Assembly (NCBI GenBank): GCA_958510825.1
Contig: OY294048.1
Span: 35,057,026 to 35,121,025 of the forward strand
Direction of reading: 5' to 3'
Source: Brachypterus glaber
Taxonomy: Eukaryota; Arthropoda; Insecta; Coleoptera; Kateretidae
DNA: 64,000 bases
Shown here: piece by piece, positions 46,336-58,181 of the stretch
How positions within the stretch are numbered: the stretch's first letter is position 1
Layout: every line of letters starts with the position of its first letter
The notes under the pieces: generated by a model
Seen by the model: only the letters and a program-made list of their open reading frames with translations
The model's database searches: none
Told to the model about the DNA's origin: nothing
Position numbers and translations under genes: made by a program

Positions 46336-47340
46336 GGCCTCAGTCAAACTGCCCCAAATTTTGATATTTTGTAATTTCGGGGGTAAACATTAAATTAGGA
46401 AAATTGCAGTCAAATTAAATGACCAATTTCGGAGAAAAACGCTTTTAAAAATCTAATTTTATGACAGATTTTTTGACGTATATTAAGGTTATTTTTTACT
46501 TACGTAAATATTAACATCATTTACTTACATGTGGTTCTATAAAAAATTTAAAACTTTGTGAAACTTCCACATGCTGGAATTTTTCACGTGTTTGCTAATT
46601 ATCTGCATATTTTCTGTTAGATTTTTGCTTGATTATGTTGAAACATGGTTTGGTACATCGACAAATATTTTATAATTATATATTTTAGATTTTTTTGATA
46701 TATTTTTTCAGAACAATATCTGATGGTTGATAAATCTCTCATGATATTTTCATAGGTAAAATATATTATTGAGATTCCCTAGCAACAACTTAATTCATTA
46801 GTGAACCCTTTATAGTAATATTTATTAAAAGTTGTTGCTAGGCAATCTCAATAATATATTGTAACTACGAAAATATGATGACAGGTTTGTCAAGCCTCAG
46901 ACGTATTTTTGGAAAAATATATTAAGAAAATCTAAAATATATAATTATAAAATATTTGTCGATGTACCAAACCATGTTTTAACATAATCAAGCAAAAATC
47001 TAACAGAAAATATGCAGATAATTAGCAAACACGTGAAAAATGCCAGCATGTGAAAGTTTCAAAAAGTTTTAAAATTTTTATAGAACCACATGTGAGTAAA
47101 TGATAATAAAGCCTTTTATGTAATATATATCTTGCCTGTTATTTAATTAATAGAGTATATTAATATTTACGTAAGTAAAAAATAACCTTAATATACGTCA
47201 AAAAATCTGTCATAAAATTAGATTTTTAAAAGCGTTATTCTCCGAAACTGGTCATTTAATTTGACTGCAATTTTCCTAATTTAATGTTTACCCCCGGAAT
47301 TACAAAATATCAAAATTTGAGGCAGTTTGACTGGGAGTGA
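46336..47340. mobile_element. Foldback element G (about 1 kb), arms of about 450 nt
   Basis: Ends CCTCAGTCAAACTGCC and complement. The pairing continues through TTGACTGCAATTTTCC, TTTGATTATGTTGAAACATGG-type segments and TGTTGCTAGG(G)AATCTCAATA to a centre near 46800. Close to perfect over long stretches. Non-coding. Confidence 0.85.
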
Positions 47341-47343
47341 GTC

Positions 47344-47676
47344 TCAGCTCACTGATTCTGGAGTCGCATCTGTCATGAATTGGTAGGCACCATTACTGGT
47401 TGAGAACATTTTTAACTTTTTTGTAAGTGGTATTTTCGATCGTAATCTAGAAAATTTGAAACGAGGGAGTTTGATTGATTTAAGTTGTCTTGGATAAAAG
47501 ACCTGCTGTATCGGATAATTTCCATTTTTAGGGAGGGCATGTCGAGATCTCTGTAATTGGGTGTTTATTTTGAACCAGGGGGCGTTGGGACATATTCTGA
47601 GTACCTTGTTTTGTAAGGACTGAAGTTTGGCTGAAAGTGTTTTGTTAAGAGTGATGTTTTTCCAGATATCTAACAC
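47344..47676 (-). pseudogene. Reverse transcriptase C-terminal fragment (Jockey-like LINE)
   Basis: The first about 45 residues match the thumb/C-terminal region of Jockey-type reverse transcriptases: KLQSLQNKVLRICPNAPWF, then N.QL. The expected continuation (DMPSLKMEIIRYSRSF...) is found in the next frame, so a frameshift lies near 47550. The open frame past that point is spurious. There are no catalytic motifs; only the tail of the domain is left. It is wedged between foldback G and a family B MITE. Confidence 0.65.
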
Positions 47677-47687
47677 ATTACATTACA

Positions 47688-48353
47688 TTATTCAGAAATT
47701 TAAAAGGTGATTCTACGTTAAAAAATATGAAAGAAAGTTCCTATAAAATTTGGTCCGAAAATGAGCACTAAGGAAGCTGCGGCCATTCGCAGATGGACAT
47801 ATTGAATGGGGAACAAAAAAGCGCCAATAAAATTTTAATGCTTCAGGGCGATTCTTCACTTAAAACTAAACAAAAAAGTATTCTTCACCAAAACACCTAA
47901 GTTTAATATTAAAGGAGTTATAGCCTTTTAAAAAGTAACATTTTTAGTGGCACAAAATGTTACTTCCTCTTAATTACATTCATTTTTGAAAACGTTGCTC
48001 CTACAGTGTTACACTATATGACATTTTTTATGTATTTGTTCTGAAGGAATCTATATTTATTACAAAAAATGGAAAAAATAGACATAAAAAAGTAAACAAC
48101 TGGATAAATTCAAAAAAATAAATTAACATAAACTTATTGTCCTTATTAATACTAGTATACATGCAAAAGCTCGTCGCTCTAGCTTAAAGGGTACAAGAGT
48201 TCTAAATTAAAAACTTTATTTTTAATACAATTTTAAAGAGCCGTAGCTCCCTTAGGACTCATTTCCGGACCAACCTTTATAGGAATTTTTTTTCATATTT
48301 TGTAACCTAGAATCACCTCTTAAATTTTTCGAACCTATTTCTGAATAACCCTG
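47688..48353. mobile_element. MITE family B, left end truncated
   Basis: The right end is complete (CTGAATAACCCTG, then TA). The left end starts inside the TIR at TTCAGAAATT after a CATTACATTACATTA run. The interior is collinear with the 38788 copy. Confidence 0.75.
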
Positions 48354-49106
48354 TATAAGGTGGCCGAGCCAATTATTGACATGTTCCTAATAATGTCACA
48401 CTCCCTTAAACTTAGTTTGTTCTCTGTGTCATAGATGGCACTGCCAGTATATCTGTTATATTGAAAAATTGCCTGTAAATATGAGGTATCTTTATCCAGT
48501 TGGCAATGGCGTACACAAAAACGCACTTCGTGTTTCGTGCTCTTCCACTATAAAAACATGTAAAATTGTGCTGACTATCGCAGGCTGGGTAGCATCGATT
48601 ATTGCAGGGCTAAATCGTAATAAGGTAGGCACAAGCATGCACTTTCTTGGCCCATATTGTGCTTTACTACTACTTAAAGAAAGAAAAAGGTAATTTAAGA
48701 TTGTTGTATAAGTAGCTGTATTCCTAATATTGCTATACGAAGTATTTGAGAACAAAAACAAGAAAATAAATTAACGAAGAAATTAGAAAGTTCTGAATCT
48801 TGGTTCTGCTTTTTATTCGAAGAGAATCGCCAGGCAGATATGAGATTGTAATCGATACGTACATAAGGCGTGCGTGGGGCTTACTAAAAACGACAAATTT
48901 TTATTTAAGCGCCCAAATTGTACATAAAAACAGCTGAAATTGTTATTGGTTTTTGTGTTTCAGACCAATGGGGGAGGAGCTATGGCTGGAACCGTTTGCC
49001 ATGTTATTTTTGAGGTTATTTATGACTGAAAAATAATATTTTTTTTGTGTTACTTTTTTTTGTTTGATAAGGTTTGTCTAATACTTTGTAAAAAGTTTTG
49101 TTCATA
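48354..49106. other. Relatively GC-richer non-coding stretch
   Basis: Base composition is less AT-rich than the surroundings, and overlapping open frames lie on both strands (48469-48693 +, 48492-48761 -). None shows a domain, signal peptide or splice context I can trust. This could be unique host DNA. If an exon of an unknown gene is hidden in the window, this is a reasonable place to look. Confidence 0.35.
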
Positions 49107-49735
49107 AAAACAAGCCGTGAAGATATGTAATGCTAAGTATTCCATTATGTATTATTCAAAGTAAATTCTTAAAAAAATAATTAAAAAAGAAAAATAACAA
49201 AAAAATTACATTTTTTTTAAATAAATTTATTCTTTTTGAAAAACGAAAAATTATTGAAAAAAAAAATCAAAAAAAAAAAAGTTTTCAAAAAACTGCGAAA
49301 AACAAAAAATAAAAGAAAAATTATTCAAAAAACAAAAACCTCGAAAAAATTTTTCAATTTTTTTTTATTTTCTTTTGGTAAAATTGATCCTTATAATAAA
49401 AGTATTTTTTCCTGAAAAAATAACGTTTATTGCAATTTTCTTTTAGGTTTTTTCAATATTTTTTAAAAGTTTAACCTCCCATAATTTACTTTCAAAAACA
49501 ATAGGGATTTTTCCCTCATAAAAGTTGTTTTTTCCTAAAAATTTCGAGTCATTTAGACTTTTGAGTTCTTGAGTTATCGTCTACACAAAAACGTGACATC
49601 GGACGGAAGGACAAAAAAAAACAAAAATTTCTTATTTTTTCATGAAAAAAATTTATATCCAAGAACTTTTTGTGTATTACGATTTTATATATTTTTTTAA
49701 ATTCGAAACTAATATTATTCTGGCGCAGGCGCTAA
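49107..49735 (+). repeat. Rep-A, full-length forward copy
   Basis: Starts CAAGCCGTGAAGATATGTAA and has long A/T low-complexity sequence. Then come TCATTTAGACTTTTGAGTTC, a GACATCGGACGGAAGGAC trace and the end AACTAATATTATTCTGGCGC. It is followed after 45 bp by element E3. Confidence 0.75.
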
Positions 49736-49780
49736 TTTTTTACCTTAACCGTTACCGAGATATTGCAATAACCATGGTTA

Positions 49781-51039
49781 CCCAGCAAACACACCAGCAA
49801 TGGGCCGGCAACGGCACAAAGCCGTAAGCCGATAAAGAGTCATGCCATTACCGGCCCAGTAATGGAAGTGTCGCACAAGCCGATAACTGGCCGGTAATGG
49901 CAAGCCGATAACGGGCCGGTAATGGCTAGCCAGCAGACTACCGATAATTGAGGGGTATAGAATCAAATAGTGTCAAATGTCCACTCATGTGAATTTTACT
50001 TCAGAAGCAAAAAAAACGAATTAAAACACACTCGATCGGCAAATTTGTATTGTTTTGTATAATTTGATATATAGCAAATTATACAAAACAATACAAACTT
50101 GCCGACCGAGTTTTATTTCTTTTTTTTTTTTGCTTCTGAAGTAAAATTTACATGACTGGACATTGCACTATTTGATTCTATACCCTGAATTTTAATTTCT
50201 GGTTTATATTAAAATTTTTTTTTCGTTTTTTGCATAAAAAAAATAAAAAATAAATAAAAATAAAAATTTTTCAAAATTTTTTTTTTCGAAAAATTTTGTT
50301 TTTTCATTTTTTTTTTGTTTTTCACGCATCTTAATATCTTTTATTAAGTATTAAAAAAAATGGTTCGATGTTTTTTTTTATTTTTTGAAAAAACCTTTGT
50401 AATGAACTATAGGGAAAAGTATTATTTTGTTGGAGGTTGGATCAGTATTTTACCATGGCATAAAAAAGAACGATAATATCGATCGTTTTAGAATATTATT
50501 CTGAATAAGTTTTTATATTTTAGTACCTACGGAACCTTAACGAGCTTCTTTCCCGCCCTGGGATCTTAAATGCGACTTAAATGCAAGTGAATTAATTGTT
50601 AATTTAGTATTTAATAAAAAAAATGTAATTACTTACTTTTTATCTTCAAAAATCATTATTAAGAATTGTAAATAAACACATGCCACAGAAAATTATCATT
50701 AATGAACTTTATCACTGACGCAGCAAAATCACAACACAAGAGGCCAGTTTGAGTTGAAGCTCTCGGAGCATAGTTCTATCTCTTTCTAACTACTTGTTTT
50801 AAAAGAGATAGAACTATGCTCCGAGCGCTCCAAGCTTCAACTCCAACGGCCCTAAGAACACAACCCGCACAAAACTTGCGCATGCGTCTTGACTTCTTCT
50901 CCTTCTACGCAAGATCATATTTTAAATTGGCGTTGTATCGTCGGCCACAGATCGGTCCTTTACAGGCTAGCCGATAATCGGCAGGCCAGCAATGGGCCAA
51001 TAATTATTTATGCCGATTATCGTACGGTGGTTTGCTGGG
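49781..51039. mobile_element. Palindromic-word element E3 (CCGGTAATGG type)
   Basis: Ends CCCAGCAAACAC and, read from the right, CCCAGCAAACCAC, flanked by TA on both sides. The outer about 160 bp on the left and 80 bp on the right are GC-rich strings of CCGGTAATGG, GCCGATAA and GGGCCGG words in both orientations, unlike the AT-rich surroundings. The centre has two further foldbacks: 49952-50186 (GGGTATAGAATCAAATAGTG arms) and 50742-50851 (AGATAGAACTATGCTCCGAG arms). No gene. Confidence 0.75.
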
Positions 51040-51270
51040 TAGTGTACTAAAAGTTGGACCACCTTGTACAAGTGTTTACGTTCAACGTAATACGTCGTAA
51101 ATTAAGATAAAACTAATTCATTAATTTATGTTTTAGTAAATAATCCGTAATAGCTTTTTATAATCGTAGACAGTCAGATTTTAATTAATTTCAATTGCAT
51201 TTTTAAAATGTTAAAACACTCTGGCTTTAAATAGCGTAATATTTAATGAGTCAATTTTAATTTGCATATA

Positions 51271-51977
51271 CAGGGTGTAACAGAGTCGTATGTAGATATT
51301 TTAAGATTGATTCTACATTAAAACATATGAAAAAAAGTTCCTATAAAGGTTGGTCCGGAAATGAGCCCTAGGGGAGCTACGGCCCTTTAAAATTGTAATA
51401 AAAATAAGGTTTTTATTTAATAACTCTGGTACCCTTTCAGTTAAAGCGACGAGCTTTTGCACGTATACTAGTATTAATAAGGGAAATAAGTTTGTTTTAA
51501 TTAATTTTTTTAATTTATCCAGAGGCGTGCCTAGACGGACAAAATATGTGAGGCTTAACACATTTTTGCCCCAAACTTTTTTATGTGTATTTTTTTGTAT
51601 TTTTTGTAAAAAATATAGATTCCTTCAGTAAAAATACATAACAAATGTCATATAGTGTAACACTGGAGCAATTAGGAGGAAGTAACATTTTGTGCCACCA
51701 AAAACGTTACTTTTTAAAAGGCCATTACTCCTTTAATATTAAATTTATGTGTTTTGGTGAAGAATACTTTTTTGCTTAGTTTTAAATAAAGAATGACCCT
51801 GCAGCATTAAAAATTTATTGATGCTTTTTTTTTGTTTCCCATTCTATATGTCATCTTCGAAGAGCCGTAGCTCCCTTAGGACTCATTTCCGGACCAACCT
51901 TTATAGGAACTTTTTTTCATATTTTTTAATGTAGAATCATTCCTTAAAATATCTACAAGCGACTCTGTTACACCCTG
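51271..51977. mobile_element. MITE family B, complete copy (707 bp)
   Basis: Ends CAGGGTGTAACAGAGTCG and complement, flanked by TATA on both sides. Interior collinear with 38788-39507 but in reverse order. The open frame 51313-51561 is part of the repeat. Confidence 0.85.
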
Positions 51978-51980
51978 TAT

Positions 51981-53377
51981 ATGCATTAGGGTATTTAAAA
52001 AACAGGTTTTTATTCGATAGTATCTAAAAGCGCTACTTTTTGTATTATAAACCAGTACGAAAAGTTTAATTTTTCGGTCCTAGCCGCAACAGTAAAATAG
52101 TCGACTTTGTTTGGTTGATTGATATTGAACTGTTGACATTTGAAATATAACCTAATTTTTTTGCCAAAAATACAAATCGACACTCCCAAGCAACAAGGAT
52201 GTAACTCAAGTTAGACCCATTTTGAGTTATACTCATAGGTAAACGCCTTGAAAAAAGACACACATGGTGGTACTACTCAGGTTTCTCCATAGTCCACTTT
52301 AAGCAAAAGTTTATTTAAAATCAGTTAAGTTAGAAATTCTAAACTTGAATATTATCAGAAACAAACAGTAAATAAACAATAAATACTTAAACAGTTAAAT
52401 AGAGAATTTTATAAGCTTTCAAATGATGTCACATGACTTCCTTTTCCACTTCAATCATTTACCCACCCTTAAATAACAAAAAAAAATATTTTAGAAATTT
52501 AGCTGTCGTGAAAAATGACAATATATGAGTTACGGCTTTGTTGCTTGGGGGTATCAAAATGTATATATTAATAAATCACAATTGAATAAAATAGTGTATG
52601 ATATACGGACGAAAACTGTTTTTAGGACGATTACGGAGATTGCCATCCGAGCTCGTAAAAAAACATAATTTTTGTTTCTTGTATCATAAACTACTATTTC
52701 GAACGTTCTAAATCCCTTCATGTAAAAATACCATAACAAAATTTTGTGCCTTCCACTCTAAAATATAAAATTAGGGTCCACCTCACTTCATTCGAAAAAA
52801 AAAAAAAAATAAAAATAATTTTTACTTTCTCATAAAATATTATTTTTTTATTAGCTTATTGTGATGTTTCTCGGCGTTATAGGAAAAAATAAGACGATTT
52901 AAGCAAAAAAAAAAAAGATTTTTTTCTCAATAGTTTATGAGAAAGTAAAAACCGTGCGATTTTTTTTTAATTTTGAATAATTTAATAATAATAATTTATT
53001 TTTTTCAGCTGAAATTTGGTACAGAATTTTGTTATGGTATTTTTACGATATGATGTGGAAGGAAAATAACTTTTCAATACATCGTTTGAAAGCTCTACAA
53101 AATAAAGGCCTATCCAGAAGCTTGCATAAGAACATAAAACATAAGAATGCGATGCCGTGATTGGCTTGATGTACCGCCATGTATCTTGTAGGCCAATCAC
53201 GGCATCTCATTCTTATGTTTTATGTTCTTGTGCAAGCTTCTAGATAGGCCATAACATTAAATTCAGTTTTCTATCTCTACTAATAAAGCGGAAAATTAAT
53301 TTTAAACGCGGCCGCTGCATTCTATATTACTATGCGTCGGCAGTGTTAATACTTTTTTTAAATACCCTAATTTGCAT
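51981..53377. repeat. Inverted-end element of about 1.4 kb
   Basis: ATTAGGGTATTTAAAAAA at the left end is matched in reverse at 53354-53377. Inner inverted segments include AAAATACCATAACAAAATT (52723) against its complement near 53030, and TTTTTACTTTCTCAT (52824) against 52931-52945. A small hairpin MITE (53107-53250) lies inside. No gene. Confidence 0.55.
53107..53250. mobile_element. Small hairpin MITE, family L copy 1
   Basis: The arms of about 60 nt run from GGCCTATCCAGAAGCTTGCA to its complement, including GATGCCGTGATTGGCTTGA/CAATCACGGCATC. The loop is about 25 nt. A second copy is at 59441-59558. Confidence 0.85.
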
Positions 53378-53600
53378 AGGATATTATTTTTTATTATAGT
53401 TTTAGACAAAACAACTTGAGATATAATCACGTGGAATAAATTAAAAACAATCTTAATTTTAATTAAAATAATAATTATTATAATTTAACAATTCTTAGGC
53501 ATAATTATTTGGAATTATATACATTATAAACTTCCCATATAAATACGTACATTCATTGTTTTTGTTTTTAAATAAAATATATTTGATCTATTTTGAATAT

Positions 53601-54085
53601 TTAAGGGGCCTTCGGGGGTCTTTCTACCTTCAAATTTTAAAATTAAAAGATATCATTGTGAGATTTTTAGGTATGTTTATTTATATTTAAAGAATACAAT
53701 ATTTTTTTTAGAGCCTTATCTAAAAGATTTTTTTTGGCCAAAAAATAACAAAATTTCTGACGTTTTTCAAAAAAATTTAAATAATTTTCAAGAAAAACGT
53801 CTGCCATTTTGTTACGCTATAGCGACTTCAATACTGAATAATATCCCGTTTTTTTTTCAGTCGATCCAAACGTTAGGAATCATGGCGACCACCGTTTTTG
53901 ATGTTTTTTCAAAAAAAAAAAAAAATGATGGAAAAAAAATGGCACTTTGAAAATCTTTTTTTTTGTATTCTTTAAATATAAACATACCTACAAAATTTCA
54001 CAATGATATATTTTTGTCTTTTTATATAAAATCAAATGTTTAAAATCAAAATGTTTTTAAAATTTGAAGGTATAAAGACCCCTTA
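53601..54085. repeat. Foldback element M
   Basis: TTAAGGGGCCTTCGGGGGTC...ACCTTCAAATTTT at the left faces its diverged complement ending CCCCTTAAAA. The arms continue through GTATGTTTATTTATATTTAAAG and counterpart. Non-coding. Confidence 0.75.
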
Positions 54086-54139
54086 AAAGAAATTACATCC
54101 CTATTAACAATCGCTGAAATTTGTTAACCCCAAGTTATA

Positions 54140-54219
54140 CAGGTCTCCCGGAAAATGGAACTTTTCCTCGACCTATAAATGGTCTAGGAAAATTACTATT
54201 TATTTTCCGAGTCGTCCTG
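54140..54219. mobile_element. 80-bp TA-flanked MITE
   Basis: Ends CAGGTCTCCCGGAAAATGGA and diverged complement CATTTTCCG-like...GTCGTCCTG. TA lies on both sides. Little more than two 35-40 nt arms. Confidence 0.65.
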
Positions 54220-54904
54220 TAATCTAATATTTTTATCGTATAAAGTGAAATTGGCATTCTGCAGATTTGTCAGTACCAGAGTCATCTGCACGCGGAATAA
54301 AAAAATGTTTCAGGCCTTATTTGGCGAAGGCGTAAGTGAAGCGGACACTCCCTATAAATTGGTTCGAAAGTCAATTAAAGCAGGTGGTTCCCTCTACTAC
54401 TAGCCCACACAAATCCTGGACTTATGGGATGATTAATTAAGTAGAATAGTACGAGGTTAAACAAAAATGTAAATGTAATGTTATTTATTTAAAAAAAAAT
54501 GTCATAAATCTTAGCAAATCCTAAAATAGAGAGATAGTTTAACTATATAAGCCGAGGGTGTGTGCACCTCATGTTCTAACTTTTGAATTAGCCCATGCGC
54601 AGTTGCCTCAAACCCAGGATCCCGCATTATATCTGAATTAACTAAATTTTGGTAACTTCCTGTTTTGACTAGCAATTTATATATATCACAAATACATAAA
54701 TGGTGTTTAAATTAGATTTCCTGATTATCATACTATAGGGTCTGTTTTAATATTTAATTTTAATATGACTACTACCAAGGCATGCTTACCTTGCTATTAC
54801 AGAAGATAAGATTACTCAACTGAATTCAGTTTTATTATATTACCTCATCACCTAATTACCTCATAATTTTGAGAAGTGTTCGTGAAAACCCTTCGGCAAG
54901 ATCC
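54220..54904. other. Non-coding stretch with shared repeat
   Basis: Contains the reverse copy of the 1231-1326 repeat at 54369-54466. No gene is seen. Confidence 0.45.
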
Positions 54905-55966
54905 CTGGGGACCCATTCTTGAAAACCGGGGAGTAGAAAAAGCGATAGAAGGTGGGCGTGTGCACAATAAATTTGAAAATTCGTATTCTTGAACTGAAAA
55001 ACAATAGAACGGTGCTCTCCGATGCTCCCCAGGGAGTGCTCCCTGCATCTACTAGTATTTGGCAGTAGAAGACACCGGGGAGCGCCGCCATGTTTGTTAT
55101 TTTAGATCAGATGTTAGTTTTGTGACAGGCGTGTTTGATGTTTTTTACTTATTTATTTAACAAAATAATAAAAAAAAAGTTTTTAAAGTTAAAATCTTTC
55201 TATTGATTACATGTTACATAGAATTAAAAAGTAGAAAACAAGACATTTATACCAATTTACGAAAACGATATTTTTAAAAGAAGGGTTATGGAAATGTAAA
55301 AATAAAAACATGTAAGGGTTTTTACTTAAAAAATATGTTTTTTATATTATTTTATATAAAATTGTTATGTCAACCGAGTTAAGTGTATTAAGGGGTAAAG
55401 AGAATAAAAGTTAGTGTATGTGTACCAATTTACAGCTCTTAAAGAGCTGTTTTTTTAAGTATATTCTAAGTGGGTGAAAAAGCTTTTGCCAGATTTGAGA
55501 ACTAATTTATTTTATAGTGTTTTTATGGGGTTTTAAAAATGGACATGGCTAATGCAATTTTTTTTTGATGCCATAAATGAAGATATAGAGATATATTTTC
55601 CCATATTTACCGTTTTATTACTGATAAAATCAGTCATTATTTGCTTCTGTATCTTCGTGATGGGAAAACACTTTGGTTTGGACATTTTGTTTACAAAAAA
55701 ACAGAAATTTTAAGATTCGGCATTTGTGGAAGACCCACGTACCACAAACAAAACACTAGAAAAACACGCGTCCCTAAACTCGTCGCTGATTGGTCAAACA
55801 ACTTGGCAACGCCGCTTGGCAATACCTTGCTGTGAGCTCATAATTTTCTCACTCCTTTTCGTTCAAGAATAGCAACTCACCGCTGTTAAACTAGGGAGTA
55901 GAAACAAATCGGGGAGCGCTCCCCGGGGAACGTTCTACTCCTCGGTTTTCAAGAATAGGTCCCCTG
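54905..55966. mobile_element. TIR element O (1.06 kb)
   Basis: The left end CTGGGGACCCATTCTTGAAA plus ACCGGGGAGTAGAA is matched in reverse at 55931-55966. Subterminal GGGGAGCGCTCCCC words and AGTAGAA recur near both ends. The open frames 54848-55091 (-) and 55641-55835 (+) have no domain. No target duplication clear. Confidence 0.7.
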
Positions 55967-56099
55967 ATGTCCGATCAGGGGTCCTATTTTAAAAGTACGC
56001 TGTAAAAATTACTTGCAAAATTCTGGTACCTTATCATAAAGCGGTGGGCCACAGTGGGCAAGATTAAGGTTTTAGCAGGACAAAAATTTAAATATTACA

Positions 56100-56870
56100 T
56101 ACAGTCCAGTCAAATAATAAATGCAAATTGCAATAAATGTACACGGGCTGATATTTAAAGCGGTGTTCGCTAACTTGAATTTTAGGCGTTAGTTGCTTAA
56201 CATACTTACGTAAAAATGCATGTAACCAATTTTGTTAAGGAGGAAATTTCCAACAATTTTTGTTTAGATCATTTTTTTAATATAATAATAACAATCGAGT
56301 TAATTCAAAAATAGCCAGGTTGGAGGTGAAATAGTTTTTTTCCATTTTTCGGCAAAATTATTCATCGGACGATAAAAGTGGCTATGAGCAAACTTGTAGC
56401 TCTTGAAATTCCCTATAAGCTTCATATATATTACTGTAACCTTAAAAAAATACTTATGAAAGTGCAAAATATATAAAACTTAATATTAAAAAGCTACAAG
56501 TTTGCTTGTAACCACTTTTATCCTCCGATGAATAACGGCTAAAAAATCGAAAAAAACAATTTCACCCCCAACATGGCCATTTTTGAATATTTATAACTCG
56601 TTTGTTATTAATATATTAAAAAAATGACCCAAACAAAAATTATTTCCTTAACAAAATCGGTTATATGCATTTTTATCGTAAGATGCATATTTAGCGAGAT
56701 AACAGCACTCACCCCTAAAATTCAAGATAGCGGACACCCCTTAAGCAAATCACCCGGTGAAAAACTAACAGCAGTGTTCTGTTACTATCCACTACTACCC
56801 TTTAAAATATCAGCCCGTGTACATTTACTGCAATTTAACAGCGAGATTTCTCGTTATTTGACTGGACTAG
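56100..56870. repeat. Second copy of the 2095-2637 foldback family
   Basis: Symmetric about 56420. ATACAGTCCAGTCAAATAAT (56100) faces its complement near 56855, and GCATCTTACGATAAAAATG and CACCCGGTGAAAAACTAACA are as in the first copy. The open frame 56624-57010 runs across the repeat and is not a gene. Confidence 0.75.
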
Positions 56871-57596
56871 TAATCAACTTTAATCTATCTCTAATAAGGC
56901 CTATCAGCCAATGGTATTTGCATGTAGTTACTTTAACCAGGGCGTCCGAAATGGGGGGGAGCTTATTACTTTTTGCCCCAAACTTTTTTGTGGATTTATT
57001 ATCAGAATAGTATTCCTCAGATAAAGTTACATAAAAAAAATACTCCATTTTTAAAGGGCCACCCTAGCTTTAAAAGCGATTTTTGGACCTACATGTAAAG
57101 AAACTTTTTTTATTAGTTTTTAATTTAGAACCACCTCGCGTCATTAAAATTTTGGTTTTCAACATTTTAGTATTTCGTCCTCGTCCTTCGTGAAGTTTCA
57201 CATTCAACTGAATTTTTATCGAAAACGGTTTATCCTACAGTACAACAAGAGTACCTTTTTAATGTGTCTTTATCTGAGGAATCCTATTCTGATAAATTGA
57301 CAAAAAAGCTACACAGAAAAAAGTTTGAGGCAAAAAATTGATGCTGGTTAAAGTAACTACATACAAATACCATTGGCTGATATGCCTTATTAGAAATAGA
57401 TCACATGCAATACCTAGTTGCTATAACACAAAAAGTTTCTGAGTTATTAAATAAAAATTGAATTTTTGGAACCCCATTTGAAGGGGCGTAGCTCCCTTAC
57501 GAGTCGTGTTAGGACATATGTTTATAAGAAATTTTTTTTATTTTTGGGTAAGAAATTAAACCCTGAAGTTACATACCGTACTTAGTAAACACCCTG
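56871..57596. repeat. Diverged MITE B-like foldback
   Basis: The left arm CAGCCAATGGTATTTGCATG/TAGTTACTTTAACCAG faces its complement near 57340-57390. TTATCAGAATAGTATTCCTC faces 57275-57295. The right end is ACCCTG plus TA at 57591-57598. The GAGTCGTGTTAGGACAT phrase echoes the 'GACTCATTTCCGGACC' block of family B. Confidence 0.6.
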
Positions 57597-58181
57597 TATA
57601 ATAGTTTACGACATTGTTTTGTACCACACAATGTCATCATTACACATGTCACTATTCTGGATATTGACTACTTTAGATTTGATAGATCATAAATTAGGTT
57701 AGATAGTTTTGCATGTTATAAGAAGATGCATATTCTGCAAGATTTTTTTAGAATGATCATAGAAGCTTTCGAATGATTAAAAAGGTATCCATTGAAAGTC
57801 CAAACCTGTCAAGAATGTTCTCCGTAAAACAGCGCATATTCTTGAATTATACAACATTGCCAATATTTATTTTAAGAATATTCTTTGTTTTGTGCTATGT
57901 GGGTATTAGTAAAATATATTATATTACAGAACAAATATCAATTTCGAAATAATTTTATTCCATAATATTAATAATTATTCGTGTAAGTCATTATTATAAC
58001 GGATAGGTAATACCAAAACCTTGGACACTCGCGAAAAAATTGAAATTAAGACATAACTGCTTAGAAAGTAAAGTGAAAATTAAAAAAAAAACCGTAACAT
58101 GCAATTTTTGACATGAATGGTTGGCTGAATGCCTATATTTTCAAGCAAGTAATTCTGTAGTAATACCTTTTTATTGTTTTT
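57597..58181. other. Non-coding stretch with remnant of an E-type element
   Basis: At 57845-57903 a terminus reads, inward from the right, CCCACATAGCACAAAACAAA, followed by AAGAATATTCTTAAAATAAA, next to TA. This matches the ends and wording of E1. The left end was not found. Confidence 0.5.

Noticed and set aside
48469..48761. Overlapping open frames on both strands
   Set aside because: No domain, and the plus frame lacks an ATG at its start. Mentioned only as a possible unique-DNA island.
56624..57010. 128-codon open frame
   Set aside because: It crosses from one foldback repeat into another, and the first part is repeated without the frame at 2.1-2.7 kb.
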